Source of the DNA: an uncultured Pseudomonadota bacterium
GTDB lineage: Bacteria > Pseudomonadota > Alphaproteobacteria > Rs-D84
Assembly: GCA_902788485.1 (NCBI GenBank)
Contig: CADAKI010000004.1
Coordinates: forward strand, 84,179-130,801
Direction of reading: 5' to 3'
DNA length: 46,623 bases
Shown here: positions 25,408 to 34,715 of the stretch, piece by piece
Position numbering within the stretch: the first letter of the stretch is position 1
How the letters are laid out: each line of letters begins with the position of its first letter
Notes under the pieces: model-generated
Database searches by the model: none
What the model was told of the DNA's origin: nothing
What the model saw: the letters and a program-made list of their open reading frames with translations, nothing else
Program-made: the position numbers and the translations under genes

Positions 25408-27459
25408 TTAATATGCAAAGCACATATTAGCCAAATCAGAATACGCAGTTCCCAACAGCATAACACTGGCCTCGCCACAACCATCTCTACGAACACCGCC
25501 ATCATTCGTATCGTTCAAATCACCGACAGCCGCCACATATGCCTTGGTCGTTGTCAAATTTGTATCCGACACACCACCGTCTGCCTTGTAGCCCTTGATT
25601 ACACACACCGCGGCATTTTGACCATTAAGTGTTGTTGCAACATCATTAACATTGACATCAATCACACTATCCACCGCAGTTCCTTCCGGAACATTAACAT
25701 ATCCGCCAAAACCGTATATATATCCAACTAAATCGGTCTGATTAGAACCAGAATAATACTTGGTCACCCATGTTCCACGGTTATCCGCACCTGTCCCACA
25801 ATGTCCTGTATCTATCACCGATGGACCAGTGTCACTTGAATTACATCCCGCCCATGTTGTTCCATCCTCGCGCACAGAGCCATACGCATACGAACCACCA
25901 CCAGACATAGTATAACCCGTTGCCCCAACTAAACTGGCAACCGTGCCAAAGAACGGATAATACCGACACATTTGTGCCTCGGACGCGGCGGCACTGCATG
26001 TGTTTGAAATAGATACATAATAATTTTGTTTGTAATTGGTATAATCATTACCGCATTGTATCAAACAATTCTCGTCCGTATCTGCAAACCCCGCAACAAC
26101 CCATTGATCGGTGGTAATTGGTTCACTATCGCCGAAAGCAGATGTATCGGTATTATACAATCTGTAACGGGTTGCTTTACACACACAAACCTCACCCGAC
26201 TGAACATTGTTTGGCAATGTTACTATGTCACCCTTGCTTGTTTCTGCAATTGCGACACGACGCGCAGTTCCAAAAATAATTTTATCTGGAATACGTTGAT
26301 CATCCATATTATATGCGGACACCCACTCACCACTTTGACAACCAACCACAGAATTCAAAGCGGTCCGACACATCAATCTGTCACCAGTATACGAAGTATC
26401 AACCGGACTATAGCCATATGGCTCGCCCGGACCATAAATAGGATTATTCACATTTGAATTCGTAGTACCAACATTACCCAATACGGCATGCTCGTCACAA
26501 TCGGTTATTTCATACCAATTATCGTTATTATCTCTGTCTTTGACCAACAGACATTTTTTATCCACCGGGCATGATGCATTTGGACGCGTTTGTTTTTCCG
26601 TCTGCAAATTCCCAATACCACTGCTGTTGGTTCGCATTTGTGTTATCAATGTATTTATTTTATTCCGAACCCCCGTCAGTCGGTTTTCTACCGCCGCCAT
26701 CCGTGTTTCTGTCATCTTTGTCGTCGCCAATTTTATACACGGATTATACGAAACAAAACCAGATTGATTACTTAACGCAACCATAACATTTGAAATCTTA
26801 AACCCATGTCCCGACACATTGGTCCCCGCAACATTTCGCACCGCCATACCAACCGCCGTTTGGTCCGACGGCATATTCAACACAACCGTCACTACTTGTC
26901 CTGGCGTAACGTTCGCACATGCGTTTGTATTTGATACAACAAATGAACCGTCAGACAATTTAAATGTCAAATATGTATTACCAACCGATTCATTTTCTTC
27001 TTCTGGACATTCAATTTCATATGATACTTTGTACGCTTTGTTTGGAATAAAATTAAACGGATAATTTGAAACATATGTATTCAAATGTTCCCATGAACCT
27101 GTGGCATCATATTCACCATTGTTTCTTTGGGTTAATGTAAAATCAGCCTCGGTCAAAATCATTGGATTAAACAAATTCACACCACATGTGGCACCACCTG
27201 ATTGAGATACCACAACACAATCACTGCCATCTGCGTTAGGCGTATAACCATCCAGACACCCTGTAACCAAACAATATTGACCTTCCCCATCCCACCTAAC
27301 TTGATTTGCCTTTGGCACCAATGTGGTATATCTGTTAAAGCAATCTGTATTACTGGTAACCCCAGGAATACCCTGGGCATATGCATCAATTGCGACAAAC
27401 GATACCAAACCCGCAACCGATAAAGCACCAATTTTTTTGAAACCAAATAATTTTTGCAT
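25408..27459 (-). CDS. Large secreted TKYVD-family protein D
   Basis: This 683-residue exported protein has a signal peptide (MQKLFGFKKIGALSVAGLV, ending DAYA). An N-terminal Cys-rich segment (CFNRYT, YCLVTGCLDGYTPNADGSDC) is followed by a beta-rich domain resembling a carbohydrate-binding fold. The family cassette follows: IKLATTKMTETRMA, a coiled-coil stretch, LQTEKQTRPNASCPVDKKC and DNWYEI. The C-terminal half is Gly/Tyr/Asp-rich with many Cys, including MCRYYPFFGTV and a GGGSYAYGSVREDG segment. Protein E ends 52 bp upstream on the same strand. The cassette aligns with proteins C and F at the protein level but not closely in DNA. Confidence 0.8.
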   Translation of the reverse strand: MQKLFGFKKIGALSVAGLVSFVAIDAYAQGIPGVTSNTDCFNRYTTLVPKANQVRWDGEGQYCLVTGCLDGYTPNADGSDCVVVSQSGGATCGVNLFNPMILTEADFTLTQRNNGEYDATGSWEHLNTYVSNYPFNFIPNKAYKVSYEIECPEEENESVGNTYLTFKLSDGSFVVSNTNACANVTPGQVVTVVLNMPSDQTAVGMAVRNVAGTNVSGHGFKISNVMVALSNQSGFVSYNPCIKLATTKMTETRMAAVENRLTGVRNKINTLITQMRTNSSGIGNLQTEKQTRPNASCPVDKKCLLVKDRDNNDNWYEITDCDEHAVLGNVGTTNSNVNNPIYGPGEPYGYSPVDTSYTGDRLMCRTALNSVVGCQSGEWVSAYNMDDQRIPDKIIFGTARRVAIAETSKGDIVTLPNNVQSGEVCVCKATRYRLYNTDTSAFGDSEPITTDQWVVAGFADTDENCLIQCGNDYTNYKQNYYVSISNTCSAAASEAQMCRYYPFFGTVASLVGATGYTMSGGGSYAYGSVREDGTTWAGCNSSDTGPSVIDTGHCGTGADNRGTWVTKYYSGSNQTDLVGYIYGFGGYVNVPEGTAVDSVIDVNVNDVATTLNGQNAAVCVIKGYKADGGVSDTNLTTTKAYVAAVGDLNDTNDGGVRRDGCGEASVMLLGTAYSDLANMCFAY

Positions 27460-27511
27460 GGCAAAATCCTATATTTCGAAAACCGATTTTTTGTGATTAT
27501 CCGTTGGTTGA

Positions 27512-28036
27512 CTAGGCACCGGACGAATCCGACGATGAACTATTTGCCGCCGTCACCGCATCCACTGTCGCAATAATTTTCACCCATTGGTAATTGGCCC
27601 TGTCATGCACCACATCTTCGGCACCCGTCGTGGTGGTTGTTCCCTCCGGCACAATATAACCACACGCAATGTATTCATTACCCAAATCTTCACAGTCGTC
27701 ATTTGGCACAACCTGGCGACCAGATTGCATACCTGAAATTTCACCCATATTCGCCATAACGGTCGCGTTATCCGCAGTCGCACTATTGCTTAATGTTTGA
27801 ACCGCACCATTTACCGTATCGGCGCGCGTATCAACATATTTGGTTGTTGCTAATTTAATATTTGGATCTTTTAAACTGCCCTCTGCAAAAGTTTGGGCAT
27901 TTGCACCTGTGCCAACTGTTTGTTGTCCACTTTGATACACCGGATATGACGCAGTATCTGCCGGAAACGCGGCATACGCCCCCACACCGAACAATATACC
28001 ACCCATCACACCTGCAAAAATAATTGCACGTTTCAT
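27512..28036 (-). CDS. Short secreted TKYVD-family protein E
   Basis: This 174-residue exported protein starts MKRAIIFAGVMGGILFGVG with a signal peptide ending AYA. The mature part contains PNIKLATTKYVDTRAD, the clearest form of the shared motif, then a helical segment with MQSGRQVVPNDDC and a Cys/Trp module (C-x8-C, NYQWVKI). It is the minimal version of the architecture, without a LamG-like domain. It sits directly upstream of protein D and may share its transcript. Confidence 0.8.
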   Translation of the reverse strand: MKRAIIFAGVMGGILFGVGAYAAFPADTASYPVYQSGQQTVGTGANAQTFAEGSLKDPNIKLATTKYVDTRADTVNGAVQTLSNSATADNATVMANMGEISGMQSGRQVVPNDDCEDLGNEYIACGYIVPEGTTTTTGAEDVVHDRANYQWVKIIATVDAVTAANSSSSDSSGA

Positions 28037-28113
28037 AATACATTCCCTCTATCGTTTGTTGTTTGTTTGCATACATATTATATCACAAAGATGCCCCAAA
28101 TAAAAACGAAACA

Positions 28114-28147
28114 TAAAAAAAATTGGCGAAAAAATTTTTCACCAATT
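28114..28147 (-). terminator. Terminator of efp
   Basis: AATTGG (28121-28126) and CCAATT (28142-28147) close a long hairpin with an inner GAAAAA/TTTTTC stem. On the minus strand a run of eight T residues follows. Confidence 0.7.
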
Positions 28148-28175
28148 TAATTTTAATCAAACAAAAAACATTTAA

Positions 28176-28745
28176 TTATTTTGCACGTTCAACATATTCC
28201 AATGTTTCTGTATTCACAACAATTTTTTCATCTTGTTCAATAAATACGGGCACCTGGACACGAATACCATTATCCAACACCGCGGGTTTACCCCCAGAAC
28301 TTGTTGCGGTTTGCCCCTTTAATGCAGGTTCCGTTTCAACAACCGTCGCAACAACCGTTTTCGGCAAAGTAATTGAAACCGGATGACCTTCGACAAAATT
28401 GGCACGCACCATCATTTCCGGCGCCAAGAATTTCATTTGTTCGCCCAACGAATCGACCGGCATTGTAAATTGTTCATAATCAGACAAATTCATAAAATAT
28501 GCATCTGTCCCATCAGAATACAAATATTGGCATTCCAAATCTTCGACCATCAATTTTTCAACCTTGTCTTCGGCGCGCCAACGGTCACCGCCCTTGTTTC
28601 CCGAATCGATATCGCGCAAGTCCGCCTGGACAAATGCACCACCCTTGCCCGGTTTAACCTTGGTAATCGATGTCACCGAATAACGTTTTCCGTTATGGGA
28701 AATAACCCAACCCACACGCATATCGTTTGCAATAAATGTCGCCAT
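28176..28745 (-). CDS. efp: Translation elongation factor P
   Basis: EF-P rescues ribosomes stalled at polyproline. The 189-residue protein has the three-domain layout and standard length. The tip of domain I is VKPGKGGAFV, with Lys34 at the position modified by EpmA in enterobacteria, so this is the lysine type rather than the arginine type. The ending differs a little from the usual ...VDTRTGEYLERA (here VVNTETLEYVERAK). It is monocistronic, with a terminator downstream. Confidence 0.95.
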   Translation of the reverse strand: MATFIANDMRVGWVISHNGKRYSVTSITKVKPGKGGAFVQADLRDIDSGNKGGDRWRAEDKVEKLMVEDLECQYLYSDGTDAYFMNLSDYEQFTMPVDSLGEQMKFLAPEMMVRANFVEGHPVSITLPKTVVATVVETEPALKGQTATSSGGKPAVLDNGIRVQVPVFIEQDEKIVVNTETLEYVERAK

Positions 28746-28808
28746 TTTTTAATCCTTTTATTTTTTAAAATACCTGAAAATTATAAATAACACATTGTTA
28801 AATGCAAG

Positions 28809-28832
28809 AAAAAAGTGGTTTTATAACCACTT
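28809..28832 (-). terminator. Terminator in the dnaN 3' region
   Basis: AAGTGGTT (28813-28820) and AACCACTT (28825-28832) form a perfect stem, followed by T residues on the minus strand. It lies beyond the E-type repeats that follow dnaN and may be the final stop for that transcript. Confidence 0.65.
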
Positions 28833-28866
28833 AAAATCCAACTAAAAAAAAATAAATAAGAACGGC

Positions 28867-29024
28867 ACAGATGTGCAGTTGTTTGCGAACGCAGTGTTTT
28901 TTTCAAGAAATTAATTTTTATGAGATTATTGGAAACGGTCGGTGTTTCGCAGTGTACAAATTAAAAAATAAATTAGAATGATAAAGATGCACCGTTGGTG
29001 GCGAGTGCAGTGTTTTTTTTCAAG
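28867..29024 (-). repeat. Broken and duplicated E-type element fragments
   Basis: Two left halves of an E1-like element (CAGATGTGCAG..GCGAACGCAGTGT from 28867; AAGATGCACCG..GCGAGTGCAGTGT from 28984) are each cut after GCAGTGT. Each is joined to the left half of an E4-like element. A direct repeat of about 71 bp (28891-28961 and 29007-29078, differing by one T) spans these joints. The first copy stops in the apical loop at ACAAAT. Confidence 0.7.
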
Positions 29025-29126
29025 AAATTAATTTTTATGAGATTATTGGAAACGGTCGGTGTTTCGCAGTGTACAAATGCTACATAAGAAACGCCGACCG
29101 TGACAAGAATCCATAAAAATTAATTT
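29025..29126 (-). other. Stop-codon terminator element E4 (after dnaN)
   Basis: The outer arms AAATTAATTTTTATG and CATAAAAATTAATTT (29025-29039, 29112-29126) are perfect. The inner 14-bp stem runs ACGGTCGGTGTTTC with GAAACGCCGACCGT, one G-U pair as RNA. The apical GCAGTGTAC..ATGCTACATAA is nearly the same as in E1. The right arm ends 1 nt before the dnaN stop codon. It diverges from E1-E3 in the CAGATG region. Confidence 0.7.
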
Positions 29127-29127
29127 A

Positions 29128-30246
29128 TTACATGCGCATAGGCATCAGAACGAACAACGCATCCGTCTTTTTATCCGTGGATTTAATCGTCGTCGGCGAC
29201 AAAGAATCCTGCATTTCCATTTGGAATTTTTCACCTTCGACCTGGCCGGCAACATCCAACAAGAATTTCACATTGAAAACAACAGTAAACGAACTGTCAC
29301 CATTGTATTCAATATCTAATTCTTGGGTTGCAGTTCCGGCATCCGGACTGGACGCGTTGATAACCAATTTATTTGTTGAAAATGTCAACTGCACAGATTT
29401 TGTTTTATCGACAGACGCGACCGACACCAAATCAACCGCATTCACAAATTGTTTTCTGTCCATAACGGCAATTTTATCATTACCCTTGGGGATAACGACG
29501 CGATAATTTGGATATTGGGCATCGACCAACTTACTGGTTAAAATAGCGGCACCAACGGTAAAACGCGCCTTGGTATCAGACAATTCAACCGTCACATCAT
29601 CAACATTGGCATCCTCTAACAATTTAGACAATTCACCAATCACACGACGTGGCAAAATAACCGCCGGCATTTGGGCACTGTCCACCGGGGCGGGCATCGC
29701 ACACAACGCCAAACGTTGGGCATCGGTTGCAACCGCGGTCAACATTTTTGATTTACCCTCGTCAGAAATATGGAAATAAATTCCCCCCAAATGATAACGA
29801 ACATCATCGGTTGGAATTGCAAACTTTGTTTGATTTATCAAATGCGCCAAATCACCAGTTGTCATTTGGAATTTTGTGGTTAAATTACTGCCCGCCATGG
29901 CCGGGAAATTTTCCGCCGGCAATGTTGGCAAATGAAATACGGCACGACCACTGGATACGACCAATTGGTCACCGGTTTGTTTAAAAGAAATTTCCGCATC
30001 ATCCGGCAATTTACGAACAATATCATACAGCATTTGAACCGGGACAGTTGTTTTACCCGCCAATGTAATATCCGCCGCGACATGTTCCACCAATTCCAAA
30101 TCAACATTTGTCGCAGACAAAACCAAATCGTCAGAAACCTCTAACTTAACATTCATTAAAATCGGCAAAGTTGCGCGTTTTTCAACAATCGATTGCATAT
30201 GCCCCAACGCACGAATTAAAACCTGACGAAAAACAGAAAATTCCAT
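29128..30246 (-). CDS. dnaN: DNA polymerase III beta subunit (sliding clamp)
   Basis: DnaN forms the ring clamp that tethers polymerase III. The 372-residue protein has the three clamp domains: MEFSVFRQVLIRALGHMQSIVEKRATLPIL at the N-terminus and a C-terminus FVLMPMRM, the usual ...MPMRL ending that builds the partner-binding pocket. It is not next to dnaA, which lies about 10 kb away. A 3' region with E-type elements follows directly. Confidence 0.95.
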   Translation of the reverse strand: MEFSVFRQVLIRALGHMQSIVEKRATLPILMNVKLEVSDDLVLSATNVDLELVEHVAADITLAGKTTVPVQMLYDIVRKLPDDAEISFKQTGDQLVVSSGRAVFHLPTLPAENFPAMAGSNLTTKFQMTTGDLAHLINQTKFAIPTDDVRYHLGGIYFHISDEGKSKMLTAVATDAQRLALCAMPAPVDSAQMPAVILPRRVIGELSKLLEDANVDDVTVELSDTKARFTVGAAILTSKLVDAQYPNYRVVIPKGNDKIAVMDRKQFVNAVDLVSVASVDKTKSVQLTFSTNKLVINASSPDAGTATQELDIEYNGDSSFTVVFNVKFLLDVAGQVEGEKFQMEMQDSLSPTTIKSTDKKTDALFVLMPMRM

Positions 30247-30353
30247 AATAAAACTCCTCTACTTACTTTCTTGTCTTTTTGTTTTTTCCTACATTCTGAT
30301 GTGCATTTTATCAAAAAACACCGATTCGGTGCAAGGCATAAAACCCGCCCCCT

Positions 30354-30385
30354 AAAAAAACATCGCCCACTTCTTTTTGGGCGAT
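30354..30385 (-). terminator. Terminator of the cdaA operon
   Basis: ATCGCCCA (30362-30369) and TGGGCGAT (30378-30385) form a stem. On the minus strand seven T residues follow (A run 30354-30360). Confidence 0.8.
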
Positions 30386-30400
30386 TTTTATCAATAAAAT

Positions 30401-31165
30401 TTATAAATTCATAACTTTTTCTAATTTTGTGCGCAATTTTTTCAAATCATCATATTTGGTAATTTTGCCTTTTTCCGCGATTGAAATATCGCCACTTTCT
30501 TCGGACACAACCAACACGGTCGCCGACGACGCCTCGGACAGACCCAACGCCGCCCTGTGCCGTGTTCCGTATTTCCAATTCAAATTATTTTGCGACAACG
30601 GTAAAATCGCCCCTGCATACGCAATCCGATTATTTTCAATTATCACCGCCCCATCATGCAATGGCGTCTTATTAAAAAATATAGTCAATAATAATTCAGA
30701 TGTAATTTGCCCGTCCACACGCACCCCCTTGCGTTCAATCACAGATTCATCCAACATTGACGGGAACACAATCAATGCCCCAGTATGTTTCGATGACATA
30801 TATTCGACCGCACTGACAATCGCACCCAGTGACGATGTGTCGCGTTTATGCAGATTGTCCGTTTTTCCATAAAACAATTTTCGCCAACCACTAACCGAAC
30901 CCATCAACGCCAAAAATTTACGCAATTCTGGTTGAAACACGACAATCAAACTGATTGATAAAAACAATGCCGTCCAATGAAAAAATCCACCCAACAAATC
31001 AATATGCAACGCCGAACAAACAAAACTGGTCATCCACAATAAAACCAATCCAAAAATTCCACGCACCAATTTTTCAGACGCCGTATTACGAATCAATTTT
31101 TTATAAAAAAACCAAACCAGCGCAACAATTATTGCCAATTGAATAAATTCTGATAAATGTGACAT
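30401..31165 (-). CDS. cdaA: Diadenylate cyclase (CdaA-type)
   Basis: This 254-residue enzyme should make cyclic di-AMP from two ATP. Three N-terminal membrane segments (about residues 6-24, 36-56, 62-80) precede a DAC domain with both catalytic motifs: DGA at 171-173 in TPLHDGAVI and RHR at 202-204 in YGTRHRAALGLSE. VVSEESGDISIA follows, as in Bacillus CdaA. It begins 2 bp after asmA, so it is the last gene of a tight operon. The usual Firmicutes neighbours (YbbR, GlmM) are absent. C-di-AMP enzymes are sparse in Alphaproteobacteria, as far as I know. Confidence 0.92.
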   Translation of the reverse strand: MSHLSEFIQLAIIVALVWFFYKKLIRNTASEKLVRGIFGLVLLWMTSFVCSALHIDLLGGFFHWTALFLSISLIVVFQPELRKFLALMGSVSGWRKLFYGKTDNLHKRDTSSLGAIVSAVEYMSSKHTGALIVFPSMLDESVIERKGVRVDGQITSELLLTIFFNKTPLHDGAVIIENNRIAYAGAILPLSQNNLNWKYGTRHRAALGLSEASSATVLVVSEESGDISIAEKGKITKYDDLKKLRTKLEKVMNL

Positions 31166-31167
31166 TT

Positions 31168-33240
31168 TTAATTCCCTTTATTTTTTATCATTTCTTCTGC
31201 CAATTCCGATACGGGTGCACTCATCCATGGTGCATCACCATCTTGTTCGGGCGCCCCACGATTCAACGCGGTTTCGCATGGGGTACTGTCAGCCAACCAA
31301 TTTTCCAACACACCGCCCGCCAATAAACCTGCAACAAAACTGACCCCGCCGGTAAATGGCACCAACAACAACCCCAATCCGGTCGCCGACACAACCTTGC
31401 CTGTCAATGCGGCACCATTTATTTGTATATCTGGTTCTGCCAAATTTCCAACAATTTCAACCGTGTTCACAACACTGCCGGTCAGGGACAATTTTAATCC
31501 CCGCGTTGGCACAGTCGTCAATGCCAAATCTATTGTTTCGTTTCCTAAATTCAAATCACCCGCCAACCGTGCATTGATAGAATTTGTTTCAATCGCAACC
31601 CCATTACGCGTTTCAATATCACCATCACGCAATTTCAAATTTACCGCCACACAAGAAATACGCGCCTTATCGTGTTTTTTATCTTCGCTGAATAAATCTT
31701 GGATACTGTGACGCAGGGACGTCAACACATCCGCACCATAAATATTTTCAACCAATTGCGGATATGCGTATCCATCCCCCACAGAATACGCCTGGACCGG
31801 GCCGTTTATATTACTCATCCATTGAGACATATTTGCGCCATGCGTTTCAAAATAACCATATATATCAATCGGCAACCCAACAATAAAATCATGAATTCTG
31901 ATTTCATCCATCAATGTTCCAATCGTAAAATTATTTGCTTTGACACCGGCCTGAATATAAATAACACCATCCGGGTCAATGGTAAAATCACCACCAACCA
32001 ACATTTTACCACCGGCAATTCCAACCGATGCATCCACGCGTCCTTGTTTATTTTTATAAATCAATTTGACATTTGTATTTTTCAAATCCATATCACGATA
32101 TACAATTAAATGTTTCAAATTCACATCCAAATCCAAATCAAACTTTCTAATATCAGCCCCATGTAAATTTATATCATGAAATACATTTAATTCACGGTCC
32201 GGCCGCACCCACCCAGAATACATTTCCGGAACCAATTTTAATAAATTAACATTATTCGAAGAAACCTTGGCATCTATACGCGGCGTTTTACCACCCCAAT
32301 CATATACCCCCGAAACATTTATATCTGTACCACGCAAACTAATCGCAGATTTATGTATAACCAATGTATCCGCATCACGCATCCCGCCCGCAATATCCAC
32401 AGAAATTTTCGGCAAACCTGTTAAATCAACATCCAATAAATCCCGCACCGCACGAACATCGACAATATCGCCACGAACGATAAAATCAATTGGCATTTTA
32501 CTGGCGCCATCCAACGCAACATTTGCAATCAACGCATTACCCCCCGTTGATAACGCCAATTTCACAGGATAAACCTTGCGTTCAGGGTTATATTCATCCA
32601 TGGCGATAATAAACGGATACACTTCATCTTGGGGTTTTATCCAACCATGAAATTCATGTTTTGTTTTGAAATGGAAATACCGTAATTGCACCCCCGACAT
32701 AACAAAATTATAATCACCATTATCAAACGATAAATTATCAAATTCTATGCGTCCGAACGGCACATCTGGGATTGGATATTTTGCGATTTCACCACCTGTT
32801 TTATTCGCCCCATCCGCGACATCTGATTCAGGTTGCACAATCGGCTGTAATGACAATTCGCCGGCGGCATTTTTTTCAATTTTAATTGCCGTATCATATA
32901 ATTTAATACTTCTGATTGTTGGACGCGAATGAAACAAAGATATCAAATCCAACGACACATCCATACGTTCCGATGTGAACCCGTATTTTTCCCGTGCCCA
33001 CGACGCATTTTCAACACGAATCTGATTTAATTCAATACGTGGGCGCAGTGAAAATTTCCATGACACAACACCATCAACCTGGACATCATAACCGGTGGCA
33101 TCACGCAACATCGCAACAACATTACCACGCAAACTTTCCAAATCCACCCGGGTCAACGCAACAATAATCGCAACCACCATCCCCAAAAAAAAGATGCTGA
33201 CTACACGCAACCATAACATAATTCTTCGACGTCGTATCAT
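31168..33240 (-). CDS. AsmA-family envelope protein
   Basis: This 690-residue protein has an N-terminal membrane anchor (about residues 9-28), then DATGYDVQVDGVVSWKFSLRPRIELNQIRVENASW, the AsmA N-terminal signature. A long beta-rich region ends in a conserved AsmA C-terminal domain with TRGLKLSLTGSVVNTVEIVGNLAEPDIQ. AsmA-like proteins form bridge-like lipid transporters between inner and outer membranes. It starts 2 bp after rluC and is followed 2 bp later by cdaA. Confidence 0.88.
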   Translation of the reverse strand: MIRRRRIMLWLRVVSIFFLGMVVAIIVALTRVDLESLRGNVVAMLRDATGYDVQVDGVVSWKFSLRPRIELNQIRVENASWAREKYGFTSERMDVSLDLISLFHSRPTIRSIKLYDTAIKIEKNAAGELSLQPIVQPESDVADGANKTGGEIAKYPIPDVPFGRIEFDNLSFDNGDYNFVMSGVQLRYFHFKTKHEFHGWIKPQDEVYPFIIAMDEYNPERKVYPVKLALSTGGNALIANVALDGASKMPIDFIVRGDIVDVRAVRDLLDVDLTGLPKISVDIAGGMRDADTLVIHKSAISLRGTDINVSGVYDWGGKTPRIDAKVSSNNVNLLKLVPEMYSGWVRPDRELNVFHDINLHGADIRKFDLDLDVNLKHLIVYRDMDLKNTNVKLIYKNKQGRVDASVGIAGGKMLVGGDFTIDPDGVIYIQAGVKANNFTIGTLMDEIRIHDFIVGLPIDIYGYFETHGANMSQWMSNINGPVQAYSVGDGYAYPQLVENIYGADVLTSLRHSIQDLFSEDKKHDKARISCVAVNLKLRDGDIETRNGVAIETNSINARLAGDLNLGNETIDLALTTVPTRGLKLSLTGSVVNTVEIVGNLAEPDIQINGAALTGKVVSATGLGLLLVPFTGGVSFVAGLLAGGVLENWLADSTPCETALNRGAPEQDGDAPWMSAPVSELAEEMIKNKGN

Positions 33241-33242
33241 TT

Positions 33243-34220
33243 TTAATCCGGTAATTGTAATTCCAAAAATTGCATCACAGATTTCATAAAATCCGGAACA
33301 TCTGCACGCAAAGTCATCAATTTATTTGTTCGCGGATGATAAAATGTCAATTTGTACGCAAACAAAAACAATTTGTTTGTTGCCAAAATTGTCGCCATAC
33401 CATCATCGATTTTTTTATCCACACCATACAAATCATCACCCACAATCGGCGCATTCAAAGAATACGCACTATGAATTCTTAATTGATGTGTCCGACCTGT
33501 TTTGGGCATGAACAAAATCCAACACAAACTGTTTCCAATATTTGATAAAACACGATATTCCGTAATTGCATGCTGGGGGCGTTGACCAACGCCACCATCC
33601 ACACGTGTTGCGTCATTAAAGACCTGGCCACGGGCGATATAGTTATCAATCACACCCGATGTTTCCGACACGGCACCATTTAATAACGCCAAATATTCTT
33701 TATGCGCAGTTTTAGATTGAAATGCCGTCGCCAATTTTTGTGCCGACATCTGATTTTTTGCAACGACCAACAATCCCGATGTATCCCGGTCCAAACGATG
33801 AACCAACGATATTTTGTCATACGGAAACATCGCCGCCGCCATTTTATCAACAGATTTTCTGATACCCGTGCCACCTTGGACCGCGAGTCCTGCAGGTTTA
33901 TTAAAAACAACAATATCGGCATCATTATAAATAATAGATTTGCGCAAAACTTCCAAATCCGATAAAGAAAATGCGGCACCCGTTTCGGTTTTTTTATGAT
34001 TTTCGCGTTTTGCATACCCCGCGATTGTTGGCGGAATACGAACCGCGTCCCCCGCGCGCAAAATCCGATTTGAATCCACCCGCGCAGAATTCACACGAAT
34101 TTGTCCACCACGACACAGTTTGAAAAATTCACGGTTTGGCATTGACGGAAATTTACGCATAAACCATCGCATCAACCGTGTTCCATCTTCGACCAAAGAA
34201 ACCGTAATAACATCTGCCAT
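33243..34220 (-). CDS. RluC/RluD-family rRNA pseudouridine synthase
   Basis: The 325-residue protein has an N-terminal S4-like RNA-binding region (F-F-K-L-C-R-G-G-Q-I-R-V-N then GDAVRIPP) and a pseudouridine synthase domain with the catalytic Asp in HRLDRDTSGLLVVAK. Other family motifs follow: KEYLALL, KTGRTHQLRIH and GDDLYG. RluC fits best, acting on 23S rRNA, but RluC and RluD cannot be separated surely by eye. It follows the prepilin gene by 8 bp. Confidence 0.92.
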   Translation of the reverse strand: MADVITVSLVEDGTRLMRWFMRKFPSMPNREFFKLCRGGQIRVNSARVDSNRILRAGDAVRIPPTIAGYAKRENHKKTETGAAFSLSDLEVLRKSIIYNDADIVVFNKPAGLAVQGGTGIRKSVDKMAAAMFPYDKISLVHRLDRDTSGLLVVAKNQMSAQKLATAFQSKTAHKEYLALLNGAVSETSGVIDNYIARGQVFNDATRVDGGVGQRPQHAITEYRVLSNIGNSLCWILFMPKTGRTHQLRIHSAYSLNAPIVGDDLYGVDKKIDDGMATILATNKLFLFAYKLTFYHPRTNKLMTLRADVPDFMKSVMQFLELQLPD

Positions 34221-34228
34221 AAAATAAA

Positions 34229-34666
34229 TTATTCTCCGTAAACAATAGATACGGCATTATCGCGACTCATACTGACACAATTACCATTTGCACCCGAAAT
34301 CGAATCCGTCCAACCCTTGGTCACCAATGCCTTGCATTCAGAATCAGACAATCCATCAATCGTCACAATAAATTGACGCGTATTTGATGGATTAACCGAA
34401 ACCGTATATACCCCACCATATGGGTTTTTATTCGACATCGCCAGCGCATTAAATATCGTCGAATTATCAATCCGCGTAAAATCGTCATATTCACCCAATA
34501 ATTGCCGCACACCTAAAACAATCTGATACACTTCGTCATTGACGGCACTTTGTTTTTGCATACGCATCGCGTACGAAATCATACTGATGGCGCCGACGGT
34601 AATAACCCCCATAATCGTCAACACACCCAACATTTCAATCATAGAACGACCTAATTCTTGTTTCAT
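34229..34666 (-). CDS. Type IV pilin-like (prepilin) protein
   Basis: This 146-residue protein carries a class III signal: MKQELG then RSMIEMLGVLTIMGVITVGA. The prepilin peptidase site follows Gly6, with Glu at +5 of the mature protein and a hydrophobic helix. A short soluble domain with one Cys pair (DSECKAL..GNCVSM) follows, resembling type IVb (PilS-like) minor pilins. GGGGTGAAAAT before this ATG supports it over a longer frame. No pilus assembly genes are nearby; it heads the rluC-asmA-cdaA operon. Confidence 0.78.
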   Translation of the reverse strand: MKQELGRSMIEMLGVLTIMGVITVGAISMISYAMRMQKQSAVNDEVYQIVLGVRQLLGEYDDFTRIDNSTIFNALAMSNKNPYGGVYTVSVNPSNTRQFIVTIDGLSDSECKALVTKGWTDSISGANGNCVSMSRDNAVSIVYGE

Positions 34667-34715
34667 ATTTTCACCCCTATTTGCATTTCTTAAATTATAT
34701 TCTATCATATAAAAT

